Positions 26,201-34,952 are shown, numbered from the stretch's first letter. The stretch: 64,000 nucleotides of DNA from Flavobacteriales bacterium UBA1494 (GCA_905182175.1 CAJJAT010000003.1:62001-126000); one strand, 5' to 3'. Notes: generated from the letters alone by a model not told the origin. Program-made: numbers and translations.

Positions 26201-28873
26201 ACTAATAAAATTCTAAAAAATGAAAGGTATAAGAGAAATTTAGAATCTGACTTAGCTAAAAGAGCCTCAGGAAAATTTTCAGCGGATGCGTCACCAATTT
26301 CAAATTCAAATGTAATAACTGAAACCTCAGTTGTAAATACTGAGTTTACCAGCTTAAAGTTTGACCAGCAATTACAGCCATCAACTCTTCAAGCTACGGT
26401 TCAGTTGATTGAAGCTAAAAAGGCTCTTTATGAAGCTGGTCAACTTTCGAAGCAACAGAAAATGGCACAAGAATCTGCTTACACATTACCTACTGCCGCA
26501 GAAAGAACGCAAGCATTTAGCAAGGCAAATGAATTAAAGAAAGAATCTGAAGTCAAACAATTGGAGGCTGCGGGAAAATTTGCAGAATTTAATTTGAAGG
26601 AATATCAATCCAACAAGGTGAAAATTCAAGAAGCAAATCAATTGGATGCTCGATTCACCACAGATGGAAGGGATATTGCGGTTTTATTGGAAGAAGAAGC
26701 AAGTAATTTCTTTACGGATGCAGCGATTCTTCGTTCAGAGATCAATGAAAGCGATAGACTATCTCAAAAGGAAGTAAACCTTCAAAAAGCCTATGACTAC
26801 GAATTATTAGCGATAAAAAAGCAGCAAGAAGCATTGAAAAAGTTAGGCTTGGTTGTTAGCGAGGTCGTTAGTAATAAAATTGGAAAAACTGCTTCAAAGC
26901 TTAGAAAGCCATTCATTCAAATTATTGAAAACAGTGATGTGTTGGCTGTAGTTGAGGCGCCAATAGCTTTAGAAAAAGCCGAGGCCAAGCGTGCTGAAGT
27001 AATTTCCATTGAAAGTGAAATTGAATTTGCCACAGCTGCGGCGAATGAAATAGAGAATGGAGAAGCAAAAGATAGCGCTTTGGCAGTTGTTGAAGAGTTA
27101 CAAGTAGAAAGAGACCAAGCGCTAAAAGCAGCAGCACTTTATTACGAGAGAGAGCGGCAAATAAAAGCTGGACTTGTAGGTGTAGCTTCAGAGGAAAAAT
27201 CACCAAAAGAAATGGTACTGCCTGCATCTAAGCCCGCTTTTGTTGTAGTTCTTGATCCTGTTGAAATAGATTCGGATAGAGAACAACTCGTTTTAGGTTC
27301 TCAAAACTTTAAAGAATTTGCTAACAATAGGCAAGCACTTGTGGCTCAGAGTAAATTAGCTCAAGTTGCGTATGAAGATGCAATACGTATAGCGGAGGAA
27401 AATCAACGGTTGAACAAACAAGCGATTATTGAAACTAACATGGCCAGAGCAGTTAATGGAGAAGGTGAAAAGCAGCGTCTTATTAAATCGGCTCTTGTCA
27501 TTGAGAGTAAAATAAAAACCAATGAAGAAAGAATTAATAGCCTGAATAAAACAATAAAAGTGAAAAACTTCTTACTGAAAAGTTTGGCTGAAAAAGATGC
27601 TGTCTTTTTAACTAGCTTAAGTGAGGCGGAGAAAAAGGAGTTTATTGTTCTAAGTAAATATTATGAGCCTGAAATTAAGCCTGCGGGAGAGGTAGTTGAA
27701 ATTCCAAATACGTTGGGAAGCGTTGAAAAAAGAAATGACCAAATTGAAAGTACTGAAACATCACAGTCGGCAGAAGAATTCGAAACATTAGAAATATTAG
27801 AAACGGAAACGAATACATTAAATCTGCCTGAAGATGTTGCAATAGTTGAAGGTGAAGATGTTATTTTACAAGAGCCTATCGAGGTTAATGATGCAGATGC
27901 CCCCTTAGTCGTTGCTAATTCAGAGCAAGATAAATTTATCGAAACTAACGAACAAGAGGAAGTTGAGGAATCAATTGAAACTGCAGAACCTATAATTCCT
28001 TTAGTTGTGGCTATAAAACTGCCGGTGATTAACGATTTGCCTGTTGAGCTTAAAAACATTGACCTTGTACCAAGAGAGGTGAAGCAAGCCATTTTTGTGA
28101 CATTAAATAGAGATGAATCGGCTTACAATGAAAATAGACCAATTCCCACTAAGACAAGTTTACCGGAAGGAGTGGTGTACAAAGTACAAATAGGTGCTTT
28201 TAGAAATAAAATTCCTGCAAACACTTTTAAAGGGTTTGCACCTTTAATGGCTGAAGTTGCCGGTTCCGGAATTACCCGATATACTGCAGGATTATTTGCC
28301 AATGAAAAAACGGCAACTGCTGCAAGAAATGAAATTAGAAACATTGGTTACCCTGACGCTTTTGTTGTGGCTTTCTTAAATGGAGAACGAATTAGTAACA
28401 GTGCCGCTAGGAATGAAACAGGAGAAGCGGCATCTTCTAATTCTGCAACTGCTAAATTTCAGAATGTTTCAACTAAAACTGGAACAAGTGCCTCGAATTC
28501 TGGTGTTGTCCCTTCAAGTGCAGAAGTCACTCAAGTGCAAGGAGGCAGCAAAGAGGCTTTACCTGTTGATTTCAATTCTGATAAAGTAGAAGATGTGGTT
28601 AACGCTAAAACAATTGAAGGATTATATTATACCATTCAAATTGGAGTATTCTCAACTCCTGTGAAAAAAGGAGTTTTTTACTATGAAGAATTAAATGTAG
28701 TTCAACTATCAAGTGGGTTGTATCGTTACAATGCGGGAATATTTGAAAGTGTATTAGCTGCGGCTGATTTAAAGAATACGATTTCAATTACAATTAAAGA
28801 TGCTTTTGTAACGGCCTACTATAATGGCGAGAGAGTTTCACTAACTGAAGCTTCTAAATTGAAAAATCAATAG
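23270..28873 (+). CDS. PorE-like envelope protein: TPR, PD40 propeller, CRD-like, coiled coil, two SPOR-like domains
   Basis: 1867 residues from the ATG at 23270 (a TTG at 23255 is an alternative). A signal peptide ending near SVGAQ is followed by TPR-like helices (about 27-150), a WD40/PD40 propeller region (about 200-340: TLYFASKGHSSMGGYDIFRS, AYFASNRSNEFGEV), and a carboxypeptidase-regulatory-like module (about 350-415). A long Glu/Lys/Ala-rich coiled coil runs from about 550 to 1460, then an acidic linker. Two SPOR-like domains close the protein (about 1633-1707, VYKVQIGAFRN...; and 1782-1865, YYTIQIGVFST...). T9SS PorE has TPR, propeller, CRD and OmpA-like domains; here tandem SPOR-like domains stand where PorE has OmpA. 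A role tying the T9SS or gliding apparatus to peptidoglycan is inferred. clpS starts three bases after the stop. Confidence 0.85.
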   Translation: MKKNLFFSLTIVLVLAISVGAQGGTGSEDELKTKANELFVAQNFKDAKLMYAQLLSLYPKDPTYNYRFGACVLQTEANKSKPMKYLYFAASKANVDPLAYFYLGKAHHLNYEFAKAVKQYNKFKNKATNDEKVKYNVNRQIEMCKNGNSLLAKINEVQVIERQSIAVKDFYRIYDEKAIGGKIIVQPEEFRSRYDKKIDAKSIIFLANDAKEVYYSSYGKKGDNGKDIYKAIKLGNGEWSEGVSLGNSINTSFDEDYAYMKPDGKTLYFASKGHSSMGGYDIFRSVLDNATSQWTEPENLDFAINSSDDDFMFITDQAEITAYFASNRSNEFGEVTVYKVLTDRIPAELSIISGSFVAESNPGQKRAKITVIDKETQQTIGIFETDDAGNYAIEIAKNGGEYQFNIETNETDPIHTGVVIIPSQDEFEVLGQELRLVGSGNEQQLVIKNIFDGTAVNSIAAGVGPSISSELIIKKANLEVNYNSNDLEALERKQDKFVTNQKEDEQKNKKVEVKSNEEIIGNKVVESERIERVAEPIGEETESQEKPAGVSVEAIENELESIKLHRNQLIDSKQNVISAQYAAALNLNTAASDLFEEANKLEDSGAESVAVDLKRKQAGEKALKASVAVDLALDLEESINLDLSLLGYVEVAEANIRGALGENDIQTASSLMKGITVQNEKAMKVSEIFSSALNNIEENNNLSDKKIQDFSAKSQSFTDEKNSLKSQLTDLNLQVEKAGGKKKEELEKSIESTKLDLEDLEYQSVILDKSLFGAQLSKKSSVLEKEEVMAASNRSNSDLGEISALSEENKNMLLEQLKKYREENMLAFSVENKLYQNIDNIETIEQPEEVAMSAEGDLDSNFDSKNMTSDNSESEENTEKIVNVDNTSTDNTSTDGTYADNTLTNNVTTNSINAQYSSEIEGADIMKDVDLKLAKKISLYNQWLSALIAKKESINVAYEEEIDLNERSIMKTELDLLTNKILKNERYKRNLESDLAKRASGKFSADASPISNSNVITETSVVNTEFTSLKFDQQLQPSTLQATVQLIEAKKALYEAGQLSKQQKMAQESAYTLPTAAERTQAFSKANELKKESEVKQLEAAGKFAEFNLKEYQSNKVKIQEANQLDARFTTDGRDIAVLLEEEASNFFTDAAILRSEINESDRLSQKEVNLQKAYDYELLAIKKQQEALKKLGLVVSEVVSNKIGKTASKLRKPFIQIIENSDVLAVVEAPIALEKAEAKRAEVISIESEIEFATAAANEIENGEAKDSALAVVEELQVERDQALKAAALYYERERQIKAGLVGVASEEKSPKEMVLPASKPAFVVVLDPVEIDSDREQLVLGSQNFKEFANNRQALVAQSKLAQVAYEDAIRIAEENQRLNKQAIIETNMARAVNGEGEKQRLIKSALVIESKIKTNEERINSLNKTIKVKNFLLKSLAEKDAVFLTSLSEAEKKEFIVLSKYYEPEIKPAGEVVEIPNTLGSVEKRNDQIESTETSQSAEEFETLEILETETNTLNLPEDVAIVEGEDVILQEPIEVNDADAPLVVANSEQDKFIETNEQEEVEESIETAEPIIPLVVAIKLPVINDLPVELKNIDLVPREVKQAIFVTLNRDESAYNENRPIPTKTSLPEGVVYKVQIGAFRNKIPANTFKGFAPLMAEVAGSGITRYTAGLFANEKTATAARNEIRNIGYPDAFVVAFLNGERISNSAARNETGEAASSNSATAKFQNVSTKTGTSASNSGVVPSSAEVTQVQGGSKEALPVDFNSDKVEDVVNAKTIEGLYYTIQIGVFSTPVKKGVFYYEELNVVQLSSGLYRYNAGIFESVLAAADLKNTISITIKDAFVTAYYNGERVSLTEASKLKNQ
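25922..25996 (+). repeat. 15-bp in-frame tandem repeat, about five units
   Basis: Two identical copies of GACAATACATCTACT (25922-25936, 25937-25951) are followed by three diverged copies (25952-25966, 25967-25981, 25982-25996). They encode DNTST, DNTST, DGTYA, DNTLT and NNVTT, a Thr/Asn/Ser-rich linker within the coiled-coil part of the PorE-like protein. Because the unit is five codons, copy-number change would keep the frame. Confidence 0.85.
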
Positions 28874-28876
28874 ATT

Positions 28877-29146
28877 ATGTCCACTCAAGAATTAGAAGAA
28901 GTAGAATTAAAGGAGCAGGTTGTTCAAGAACGCGAATTAATATTGCACAACGATGATTTTAACACATTTGAGCATGTTATTAATTGCTTGGTATCCTATT
29001 GCGAGCAAAAGGTTATTCAAGCAGAACAGTGCGCTTATATTGTACATCATAACGGAAAGTGTAGCGTAAAAAAGGGACCAAAATCAGCATTAGAGCCGAT
29101 TTATATGGCACTTCAATTGCAAAATTTGAAAGTAGAAATTAAATAG
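28877..29146 (+). CDS. clpS: ClpS adaptor of the Clp protease
   Basis: 89 residues. ClpS delivers N-degron substrates to ClpAP-type proteases in the cytoplasm. The core LILHNDDFNTFEHVINCL (about 22-39) contains the conserved NDD and the hydrophobic-pocket region, and AEQCAYIVHHNGKCSV matches the second half, where the family usually has an A-x-x-H-x-G-pattern. The C-terminal LQLQNLKVEI strand closes the fold. It sits three bases after the PorE-like gene and one base before the M48 peptidase gene, so all three are probably on one mRNA. Confidence 0.92.
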   Translation: MSTQELEEVELKEQVVQERELILHNDDFNTFEHVINCLVSYCEQKVIQAEQCAYIVHHNGKCSVKKGPKSALEPIYMALQLQNLKVEIK

Positions 29147-29147
29147 C

Positions 29148-29945
29148 ATGAAAAAAGGATTATTAGCGTTTGTTGTAATTACATTATTTGCACAGTGTGC
29201 GACAGTGCCAATTACTGGAAGGAGGCAAATGAAATTTGTAAATTCTAAAAAATTACAGACTATCAGTTTTACTCAGTATTCTGATGTTAAGACTACTGTG
29301 AAATTATTGCCAAATACAGACCAAAGAACAGTACTTGTTAAAAATGTTGGTGAAAAAATATCTGTTGCTGTTAATAGGTATTTGACAAACAATGGCTACA
29401 AAGACCGTTTAAAGGAATTCGAATGGGAGTTCAACTTGGCTGATGAAAACACGGTGAATGCTTGGTGTATGCCCGGTGGGAAAGTAATGTTTTACACAGG
29501 AATATTGCCAATTTGTGAAGGTGAAGACGGGATTGCTGTTGTTATGGGACATGAAATTGCTCATGCTATTGCAAGGCACGGTAACGAACGTATGAGTCAG
29601 GGATTACTAGCGCAAGGCTTAGGGGTTGCAGGTCAGATTGGAACGAGTGGAGTTTCGCCAGATTTTCAGGCTGTTTTCAACCAATCTTTTGGAATTGGAT
29701 CTCAACTTGGGTTATTAAAGTTTTCTCGAAATAACGAATCAGAAGCGGATAAATTGGGATTGGTCTTTATGACAATGGCAGGTTACAATCCTGCGACAGC
29801 AGTTGAGTTTTGGAAAAGAATGGCAGCAAATAAAGGCAACGGTCAGAAACCTCCTGAGTTTATGAGTACTCATCCAAGTGACGATAGAAGAATTGCAGAT
29901 ATACTAGAGTACCTTCCTGAAGCTAGAAACTGGGCCAATAAGTAA
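29148..29945 (+). CDS. M48-family metallopeptidase lipoprotein
   Basis: 265 residues. The lipoprotein signal MKKGLLAFVVITLFAQC places lipidated Cys17 at the mature N-terminus. The zinc motif HEIAH is at 135-139 with ARHGNER after it, and the third-ligand motif ESEAD is at 197-201 in SRNNESEADKLGL, the LoiP/YcaL-like arrangement. It probably works in the periplasm on envelope protein quality control; the substrate is unknown. A conserved THPSDDRR motif lies near the C-terminus. It starts one base after the clpS stop and closes the plus-strand run. Confidence 0.93.
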   Translation: MKKGLLAFVVITLFAQCATVPITGRRQMKFVNSKKLQTISFTQYSDVKTTVKLLPNTDQRTVLVKNVGEKISVAVNRYLTNNGYKDRLKEFEWEFNLADENTVNAWCMPGGKVMFYTGILPICEGEDGIAVVMGHEIAHAIARHGNERMSQGLLAQGLGVAGQIGTSGVSPDFQAVFNQSFGIGSQLGLLKFSRNNESEADKLGLVFMTMAGYNPATAVEFWKRMAANKGNGQKPPEFMSTHPSDDRRIADILEYLPEARNWANK

Positions 29946-30004
29946 TCGTTTAATTCAATAGGAATCCCTTTACTATTTAGTGAAGAGATATTTTTGTTTA
30001 CGAA

Positions 30005-30157
30005 CTATTTCACTTTTGTCAATTGTCCTTTCTTCTTCATGTCCATTAAACCGCAATCACCACAATTGTGAGATTTTGTTTGCAAGTAGAAATACCTCAC
30101 TAAATATACAATGGCTAGTACCATTAAAACTCCAATTACTATTTCTTGCCAATCCAT
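30005..30157 (-). CDS. FeoB-associated Cys-rich membrane protein
   Basis: 50 residues, minus strand. The N-terminus MDWQEIVIGVLMVLAIVYLVR is a single membrane span. A short tail then carries HNCGDCG, a compact Cys pair, followed by lysines. This matches the small FeoB-associated Cys-rich family of Bacteroidota (members often begin MDWQ). Members usually sit beside feoA/feoB and are presumed to help ferrous iron uptake; here no feo gene is in the window. A plus-strand frame overlapping the same bases has no recognisable content. Confidence 0.75.
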   Translation of the reverse strand: MDWQEIVIGVLMVLAIVYLVRYFYLQTKSHNCGDCGLMDMKKKGQLTKVK

Positions 30158-30205
30158 CTGTTAATAAGTCCCTTTTGTTAAAGAGTAAAGTTACTTAAAA
30201 TCAAA

Positions 30206-30213
30206 TAAATTTG
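30206..30213 (+). promoter_or_regulatory. TAnnTTTG-type -7 box before the second E1 fusion
   Basis: TAAATTTG, exact to the -7 consensus, 34 bases before the E1 fusion ATG and in the divergent region with the small Cys-rich gene. No TTG was found at the -33 position. Confidence 0.4.
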
Positions 30214-30247
30214 TTCAGCAACATAAGAATCGAAGAAAGCCCCAAAG

Positions 30248-32221
30248 ATGGAATTTAATAGAATAAAATACACTGATAAACAACTACTTGATCTTTATAG
30301 TGCGTTATTGCGACCTCGAATGATTGAGGAGAAGATGTTGATTTTATTGCGCCAAGGAAAGATTTCGAAATGGTTTTCAGGTATTGGTCAAGAAGCTATT
30401 TCTGTAGGTGCCGCAGAGGCTGTCGATGAAGATGAATTTATGCTCCCTATGCATCGAAATTTAGGAGTGTTTACAAGCAGGGGAATTGAATTAAGTCGAT
30501 TGTTTTCTCAATTCCAGGGAAAGGCTTCAGGTTTCACGAAAGGAAGGGATAGGTCATTTCATTTTGGTTCAAAAGAACATTCCATTGTAGGAATGATTTC
30601 TCATTTAGGATCACAGTTAGGTGTTGCAGACGGAATTGCTTTGGCAAATCAATTAAAAGAGAATAAAAAAATAACAATTGCTTTTACCGGAGATGGTGCA
30701 ACTAGTCAAGGAGATTTTCACGAGAGTTTAAACGTTGCAGCAGTTTGGAATTTACCGGTAATTTTTATAATCGAAAACAACGGTTACGGACTTTCTACTC
30801 CAAGTGCTGAACAGTTTAGGTGTAAACAATTTATAGATAAGGGAATTGGTTATGGAATGGAGGCGCATCAAGTTGACGGGAACAATATACTAGAAGTACA
30901 CCAAAAGGTATCCGAGCTAAAAGAATCGATGAAATGGAATCAACGTCCAATTTTGTTAGAATGTATTACGTTTAGAATGAGAGGTCATGAGGAAGCATCC
31001 GGTACAAAGTACGTTCCTCAAGAATTGTTTGACGAATGGGAAGATAAAGATCCGGTTACTAATTTTGAGAATTTTTTGTATTCTGAAAAACTTCTAACAG
31101 TAGAAAATGTCAATGAAATTAAGGCCGCTATCAAAATTGAAATCAACGAAGGTTTAGCACAAGCTTACGCTGAACCTGAAATTAATTCAGATACCCAAAC
31201 TGAGCTTGCAGATGTGTATGCTAATTTTGACTACGAAGAGGTAAAGCCAAGCAATGAATCAAAAGAGGTGAGAATGATTGATTCAATTGCAGATGCAATT
31301 GAATTGGCTATGGCAAAGCACCACAACCTCATTTTAATGGGACAAGACATTGCTGAATACGGCGGCGTTTTTAAAGCCACCGAAGGTCTTGTGACGAAGT
31401 ACGGTAAATCTAGGGTTCGGAATACTCCGCTTTGCGAGGCTGCTATTGTAGGTTCATCTTTAGGATTATCAATAAATGGTTTTAAAGCCATGATGGAAAT
31501 GCAATTTGCCGACTTCGTGACAGAAGGGTTTAATCAGATTGTAAATAACTTGGCAAAAATTAATTGGCGTTGGGGACAAAATGCTGACGTGGTTGTAAGG
31601 ATGCCAACAGGGGCAGGAGTTGCTGCAGGTCCATTTCACTCGCAATCTAATGAAGCTTGGTTTTCTCATATTCCAGGTTTAAAAATTGCGTATCCGTCAA
31701 ATGCTTATGATGCTAAAGGATTATTATTAACTGCTTTTGAAGATCCAAATCCGGTAATGGTGTTTGAGCACAAAGCGTTGTATAGAAGTACGACCGAACA
31801 AGTTCCGACAGGATATTACAATTTACCTTTTGGTCAAGCGAATTTAGTAAAGGAAGGCACCGACATGTCAATAATTACTTATGGAATGGGTGTTCATTGG
31901 GCAATTAAGTTAGTCGAAAAAGAAGGCCTAAATATGGATGTTCTAGATTTACGGACTCTGGTTCCATTGGATTGGGAAAGTGTGTTTAAATCAGCTAAAA
32001 AAACAGGTAAAGTTATTGTATTACATGAAGATACACTGTTTGGAGGAATAGGAGGTGAGCTTGTCGCAGAAATTAGTGACCAATGTTTTGAATATTTAGA
32101 TGCACCTGTAAAACGAGTGGCTTCTATTGATACAGCAGTTCCTTTTCACCCTAATTTGGAATCTAATTTTTTACCTATCAATAGATTAGAGAGTGCTGTA
32201 AAAGAGTTACTTAACTACTAG
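30248..32221 (+). CDS. 2-oxoacid dehydrogenase E1, alpha-beta fusion (second copy)
   Basis: 657 residues. Alpha part (about 1-330): GKISKWFSGIGQEA, the thiamine-diphosphate motif GDGATSQG (148-155) closing in ENN, and FRMRGHEEASGTKY. Beta part (about 335-657): MIDSIADAIELAMAKHHN, MGQDIAEYGGVFKATEGL, EMQFADFVTEGFNQI, RMPTGAGVAAGPFHSQS and DLRTLVPLDWE. The enzyme is the decarboxylating E1 of a pyruvate or branched-chain dehydrogenase. This domain order, with an alpha chain lacking the long N-terminus of the 8417 copy, resembles Bacteroidota branched-chain or acetoin-type E1. The gene converges on lipoate ligase with a four-base overlap, a sensible neighbour because E2 needs lipoate. Confidence 0.92.
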   Translation: MEFNRIKYTDKQLLDLYSALLRPRMIEEKMLILLRQGKISKWFSGIGQEAISVGAAEAVDEDEFMLPMHRNLGVFTSRGIELSRLFSQFQGKASGFTKGRDRSFHFGSKEHSIVGMISHLGSQLGVADGIALANQLKENKKITIAFTGDGATSQGDFHESLNVAAVWNLPVIFIIENNGYGLSTPSAEQFRCKQFIDKGIGYGMEAHQVDGNNILEVHQKVSELKESMKWNQRPILLECITFRMRGHEEASGTKYVPQELFDEWEDKDPVTNFENFLYSEKLLTVENVNEIKAAIKIEINEGLAQAYAEPEINSDTQTELADVYANFDYEEVKPSNESKEVRMIDSIADAIELAMAKHHNLILMGQDIAEYGGVFKATEGLVTKYGKSRVRNTPLCEAAIVGSSLGLSINGFKAMMEMQFADFVTEGFNQIVNNLAKINWRWGQNADVVVRMPTGAGVAAGPFHSQSNEAWFSHIPGLKIAYPSNAYDAKGLLLTAFEDPNPVMVFEHKALYRSTTEQVPTGYYNLPFGQANLVKEGTDMSIITYGMGVHWAIKLVEKEGLNMDVLDLRTLVPLDWESVFKSAKKTGKVIVLHEDTLFGGIGGELVAEISDQCFEYLDAPVKRVASIDTAVPFHPNLESNFLPINRLESAVKELLNY

Positions 32222-33198
32222 AAAAAGACTGCCATAACGTCGGAAATCGACATTTTGTGAAAATACTTTTTTAAATCAAATGCTGCTAAAACAGACTGAA
32301 CTTCATCTTGTCCATGTTTAGAGCCTTTTAACGCTTCTTCAATTTCGTTAACGTTAGCAACTCCAAAAAAGTCGCCAAAAAACTTAGCCTCCTTTATAAT
32401 ACCTTTTTCAACTTTAAGGTTTACCTCTAGCGTTCCTCCCGGAGTTCTAGCACCTTGCATGAAATTATATTTTGGAGAATGTCCAAAATTCCATTCCCAT
32501 GTTGAATATTTATCGTCTCTAATTTTTTGAATCTGGGCTAAATCACTTTCAGTGAACTCATATATTTGAGCACCTTCGAAGGTAGATAGAACATGATCCA
32601 TTATTCGCTGTGTGAAATCTTCCAAATTCATAGGTTGTTTCATATGGTTCGAAACATTGGTAACCCTTTTTGGAATTGATTTTACCGCTCTGTCCTTATA
32701 TTTTAGCGGATTAATTTTTAATGCTCCACTGACATCCTTCATTTCGGATGAGTATAAGATGGTGCCATGGTGTAGCACTTTATTTTTAAATACATGCTCC
32801 GCATTACCTGAGAATTTTCTACCTTCTATGGTTAGATCGTTTCTACCTTCAAATTTGGCGGGAATTCCCATATTATTCAATACTTCAATAATCGGTTTAG
32901 TATATCTCTCAAAATCTACTACTTCAGTGTTTTCCCCTGTTCTTGTAAAAGTAAAGTTCAGATTTCCTAAATCGTGGTAAACAGCTCCACCACCTGACAG
33001 CCTACGAACTACTTTTATGCCTTTTTCTTTCACGTAATCTACATTTATCTCCGCTAATGTATTTTGGTGCTTTCCAACAATTATGGCGTTGTCATTTCTC
33101 CAAAGCATAAAGCAATCTTCTTGCATGTTTTTGAAAATGAACTCATCAGTTGCAATGTTGAAATATGGGTCTGTAGAGTGGTGGTGTATGCAAAGCAT
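32218..33198 (-). CDS. lplA: Lipoate-protein ligase
   Basis: 326 residues. It attaches free lipoate to E2 and H proteins through lipoyl-AMP. The lipoate-binding loop RRLSGGGAVYHD lies at 65-76 and the early WRNDNAIIVGKHQNT at 33-47. The segment GRNDLTIEGRKFSGNAEH and the LKYKDRAVKSIPKRVTN loop with the catalytic lysine region follow. The C-terminal accessory domain (about 240-326) is present, as in full-length LplA. It overlaps the end of the E1 fusion by four bases, tail to tail. Confidence 0.93.
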   Translation of the reverse strand: MLCIHHHSTDPYFNIATDEFIFKNMQEDCFMLWRNDNAIIVGKHQNTLAEINVDYVKEKGIKVVRRLSGGGAVYHDLGNLNFTFTRTGENTEVVDFERYTKPIIEVLNNMGIPAKFEGRNDLTIEGRKFSGNAEHVFKNKVLHHGTILYSSEMKDVSGALKINPLKYKDRAVKSIPKRVTNVSNHMKQPMNLEDFTQRIMDHVLSTFEGAQIYEFTESDLAQIQKIRDDKYSTWEWNFGHSPKYNFMQGARTPGGTLEVNLKVEKGIIKEAKFFGDFFGVANVNEIEEALKGSKHGQDEVQSVLAAFDLKKYFHKMSISDVMAVFF

Positions 33199-33210
33199 GG
33201 GAAAAGTGTT

Positions 33211-33244
33211 AAAATAAAAAACCGACCCATTTAAAGGGACGGTT
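33211..33244 (-). terminator. Intrinsic terminator of pckA
   Basis: Read on the minus strand, AACCGTCCC pairs with GGGTCGGTT around an A/T-rich loop, with one internal mismatch. An 11-base T-rich tract (33211-33221) follows. The structure lies between the pckA stop and the lplA start, so it ends pckA transcripts before lplA. Confidence 0.75.
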
Positions 33245-33264
33245 CAAATATAAAAATTAGTTGA

Positions 33265-34878
33265 TTAAACTTTTTGAGAAACTTTAGGCGCTGCTGCCAT
33301 TATTGATTCATTTGCGTATTCTTCATACTGCTTGAAGTTATTCACAAATGACTCAGCGAGTTTATTTGCCTTCATATCATACTCAGATTTATCCTTCCAT
33401 GTATTTTTTGGATTTAAAATTTCAGTTGGCACGTCTTCACAAGAATTCGGCATAGCTAGTCCGAAAATATTATGAGTTGTATAATCAACATCATTTAATT
33501 TTCCTGTTAAAGCAGCTGTAATCATTGCTCTGGTATACTTCAGCTTTATCCTTGAACCAGTCCCATACTCTCCACCTGACCACCCGGTGTTGATGAGCCA
33601 AACATTTACTTTGCTTTTCTCCATCTTATCTCCCAACATCTCAGCATATTTTGTAGGATGTAACGGCATAAATGGAGCACCAAAACAAGCAGAAAACGCT
33701 GTTTGAGGTTCAGTAACTCCTGCTTCAGTCCCGGCAACTTTTGCGGTATAACCTGAAATAAAGTGATACATTGCCTGCCCTTGAGTTAACTTAGAAATAG
33801 GAGGCAATACGCCGTACGCATCCGCTGTTAAGAAGAAGATGTTTTTAGGTGCGCCGCCAATTGAACCTGGCTGAATGTTATCAATGTAATGGATTGGATA
33901 AGAAACTCTAGTGTTTTGTGTTTTTTCATCGTTTTCGTAGTCAACTTCAGTTGTACCATCTTTAAAATTAATATTTTCTAACAATGATCCGAACTTGATG
34001 GCGTCATAGATTTGAGGTTCTTTTTCCGCGCTTAAATCAATGGTTTTTGCATAGCATCCACCTTCAAAGTTAAATACGGAGTCATCATCCCAACCATGCT
34101 CATCGTCACCAATTAATCTTCTATTTGGATCAGAGGATAAAGTCGTTTTTCCGGTACCTGAAAGGCCAAAGAAAACTGCAGTATCTCCAGTTTCACCAAC
34201 GTTAGCTGAGCAATGCATAGAAAGTACATTTTGTTGGTGCGGTAAAATAAAATTTAATGCTGAAAATATTCCTTTCTTGATCTCTCCTGTATAACCGGTA
34301 CCTCCAATTAATAACAATTTTTTGGAGAAGTTCATTACAGCAAAATTATACTGCCGAGTTCCGTCTATTTCTGGATCGGCCATAAAACCTGGAGCACAAA
34401 TTATGTTCCATTCTGAGTCGAATTTTTCGATTTCTTCGTCAGACAGTCTTAAAAACATATTTGATGCAAATAAATTAGAATATGGAAATTCAGAAACAAG
34501 TCTGATGTTCATTCTATATTTATCTGAAGAGCAAGCGGCAACATCTCTTACATAAACTTCTTTTCCTGATAAATAAGAAGTTACTCTGTTATATAGAGCA
34601 TCAAATTTATCAGCATCAAATTTGATGTTAATATCACCCCACCAGACAGCATCTCTGGTAATTATATCTTCTACAATGAAACGATCTTTTGGGGATCTTC
34701 CGGTAAACTCTCCGGTATCGATTGCTAAAGCTCCTGTATTGGTTAAAACACCTTCTCCACGAACAAGTGTTTCTTCGATTAATTGTGCAGGTTCTAAGTT
34801 CCAGTATGCCGCAGCCACGTTGCTTAAACCTAATGTAGAAATAGAAGCATTTACTGCTTTTCTTCCATACTCATTCAT
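33265..34878 (-). CDS. pckA: Phosphoenolpyruvate carboxykinase (ATP)
   Basis: 537 residues, normal length for the ATP-dependent enzyme that makes PEP from oxaloacetate for gluconeogenesis. The kinase-type P-loop GLSGTGKTTLSSD is at 238-250, preceded by MHCSANVG and followed by LIGDDEHGW (metal site). TGRSPKDRFIVED is near 59-71, and WLINTGWSGGEYGTGSRI near the C-terminus. It stands alone with its own terminator. A promoter-like box lies about 75 bases upstream, giving a moderately long leader in which no structured regulator was recognised. Confidence 0.97.
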   Translation of the reverse strand: MNEYGRKAVNASISTLGLSNVAAAYWNLEPAQLIEETLVRGEGVLTNTGALAIDTGEFTGRSPKDRFIVEDIITRDAVWWGDINIKFDADKFDALYNRVTSYLSGKEVYVRDVAACSSDKYRMNIRLVSEFPYSNLFASNMFLRLSDEEIEKFDSEWNIICAPGFMADPEIDGTRQYNFAVMNFSKKLLLIGGTGYTGEIKKGIFSALNFILPHQQNVLSMHCSANVGETGDTAVFFGLSGTGKTTLSSDPNRRLIGDDEHGWDDDSVFNFEGGCYAKTIDLSAEKEPQIYDAIKFGSLLENINFKDGTTEVDYENDEKTQNTRVSYPIHYIDNIQPGSIGGAPKNIFFLTADAYGVLPPISKLTQGQAMYHFISGYTAKVAGTEAGVTEPQTAFSACFGAPFMPLHPTKYAEMLGDKMEKSKVNVWLINTGWSGGEYGTGSRIKLKYTRAMITAALTGKLNDVDYTTHNIFGLAMPNSCEDVPTEILNPKNTWKDKSEYDMKANKLAESFVNNFKQYEEYANESIMAAAPKVSQKV

Positions 34879-34952
34879 AAAATTTGTTTTTGAATTATAA
34901 CTCCGAAAATGTGAGGTAACAAAATATTTTCGTTCTTAATTATTAATTAATG

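Noticed and set aside
29980-30198. Plus-strand 72-codon open frame
   Set aside because: No protein-like character; the opposite strand carries a recognisable FeoB-associated Cys-rich peptide.
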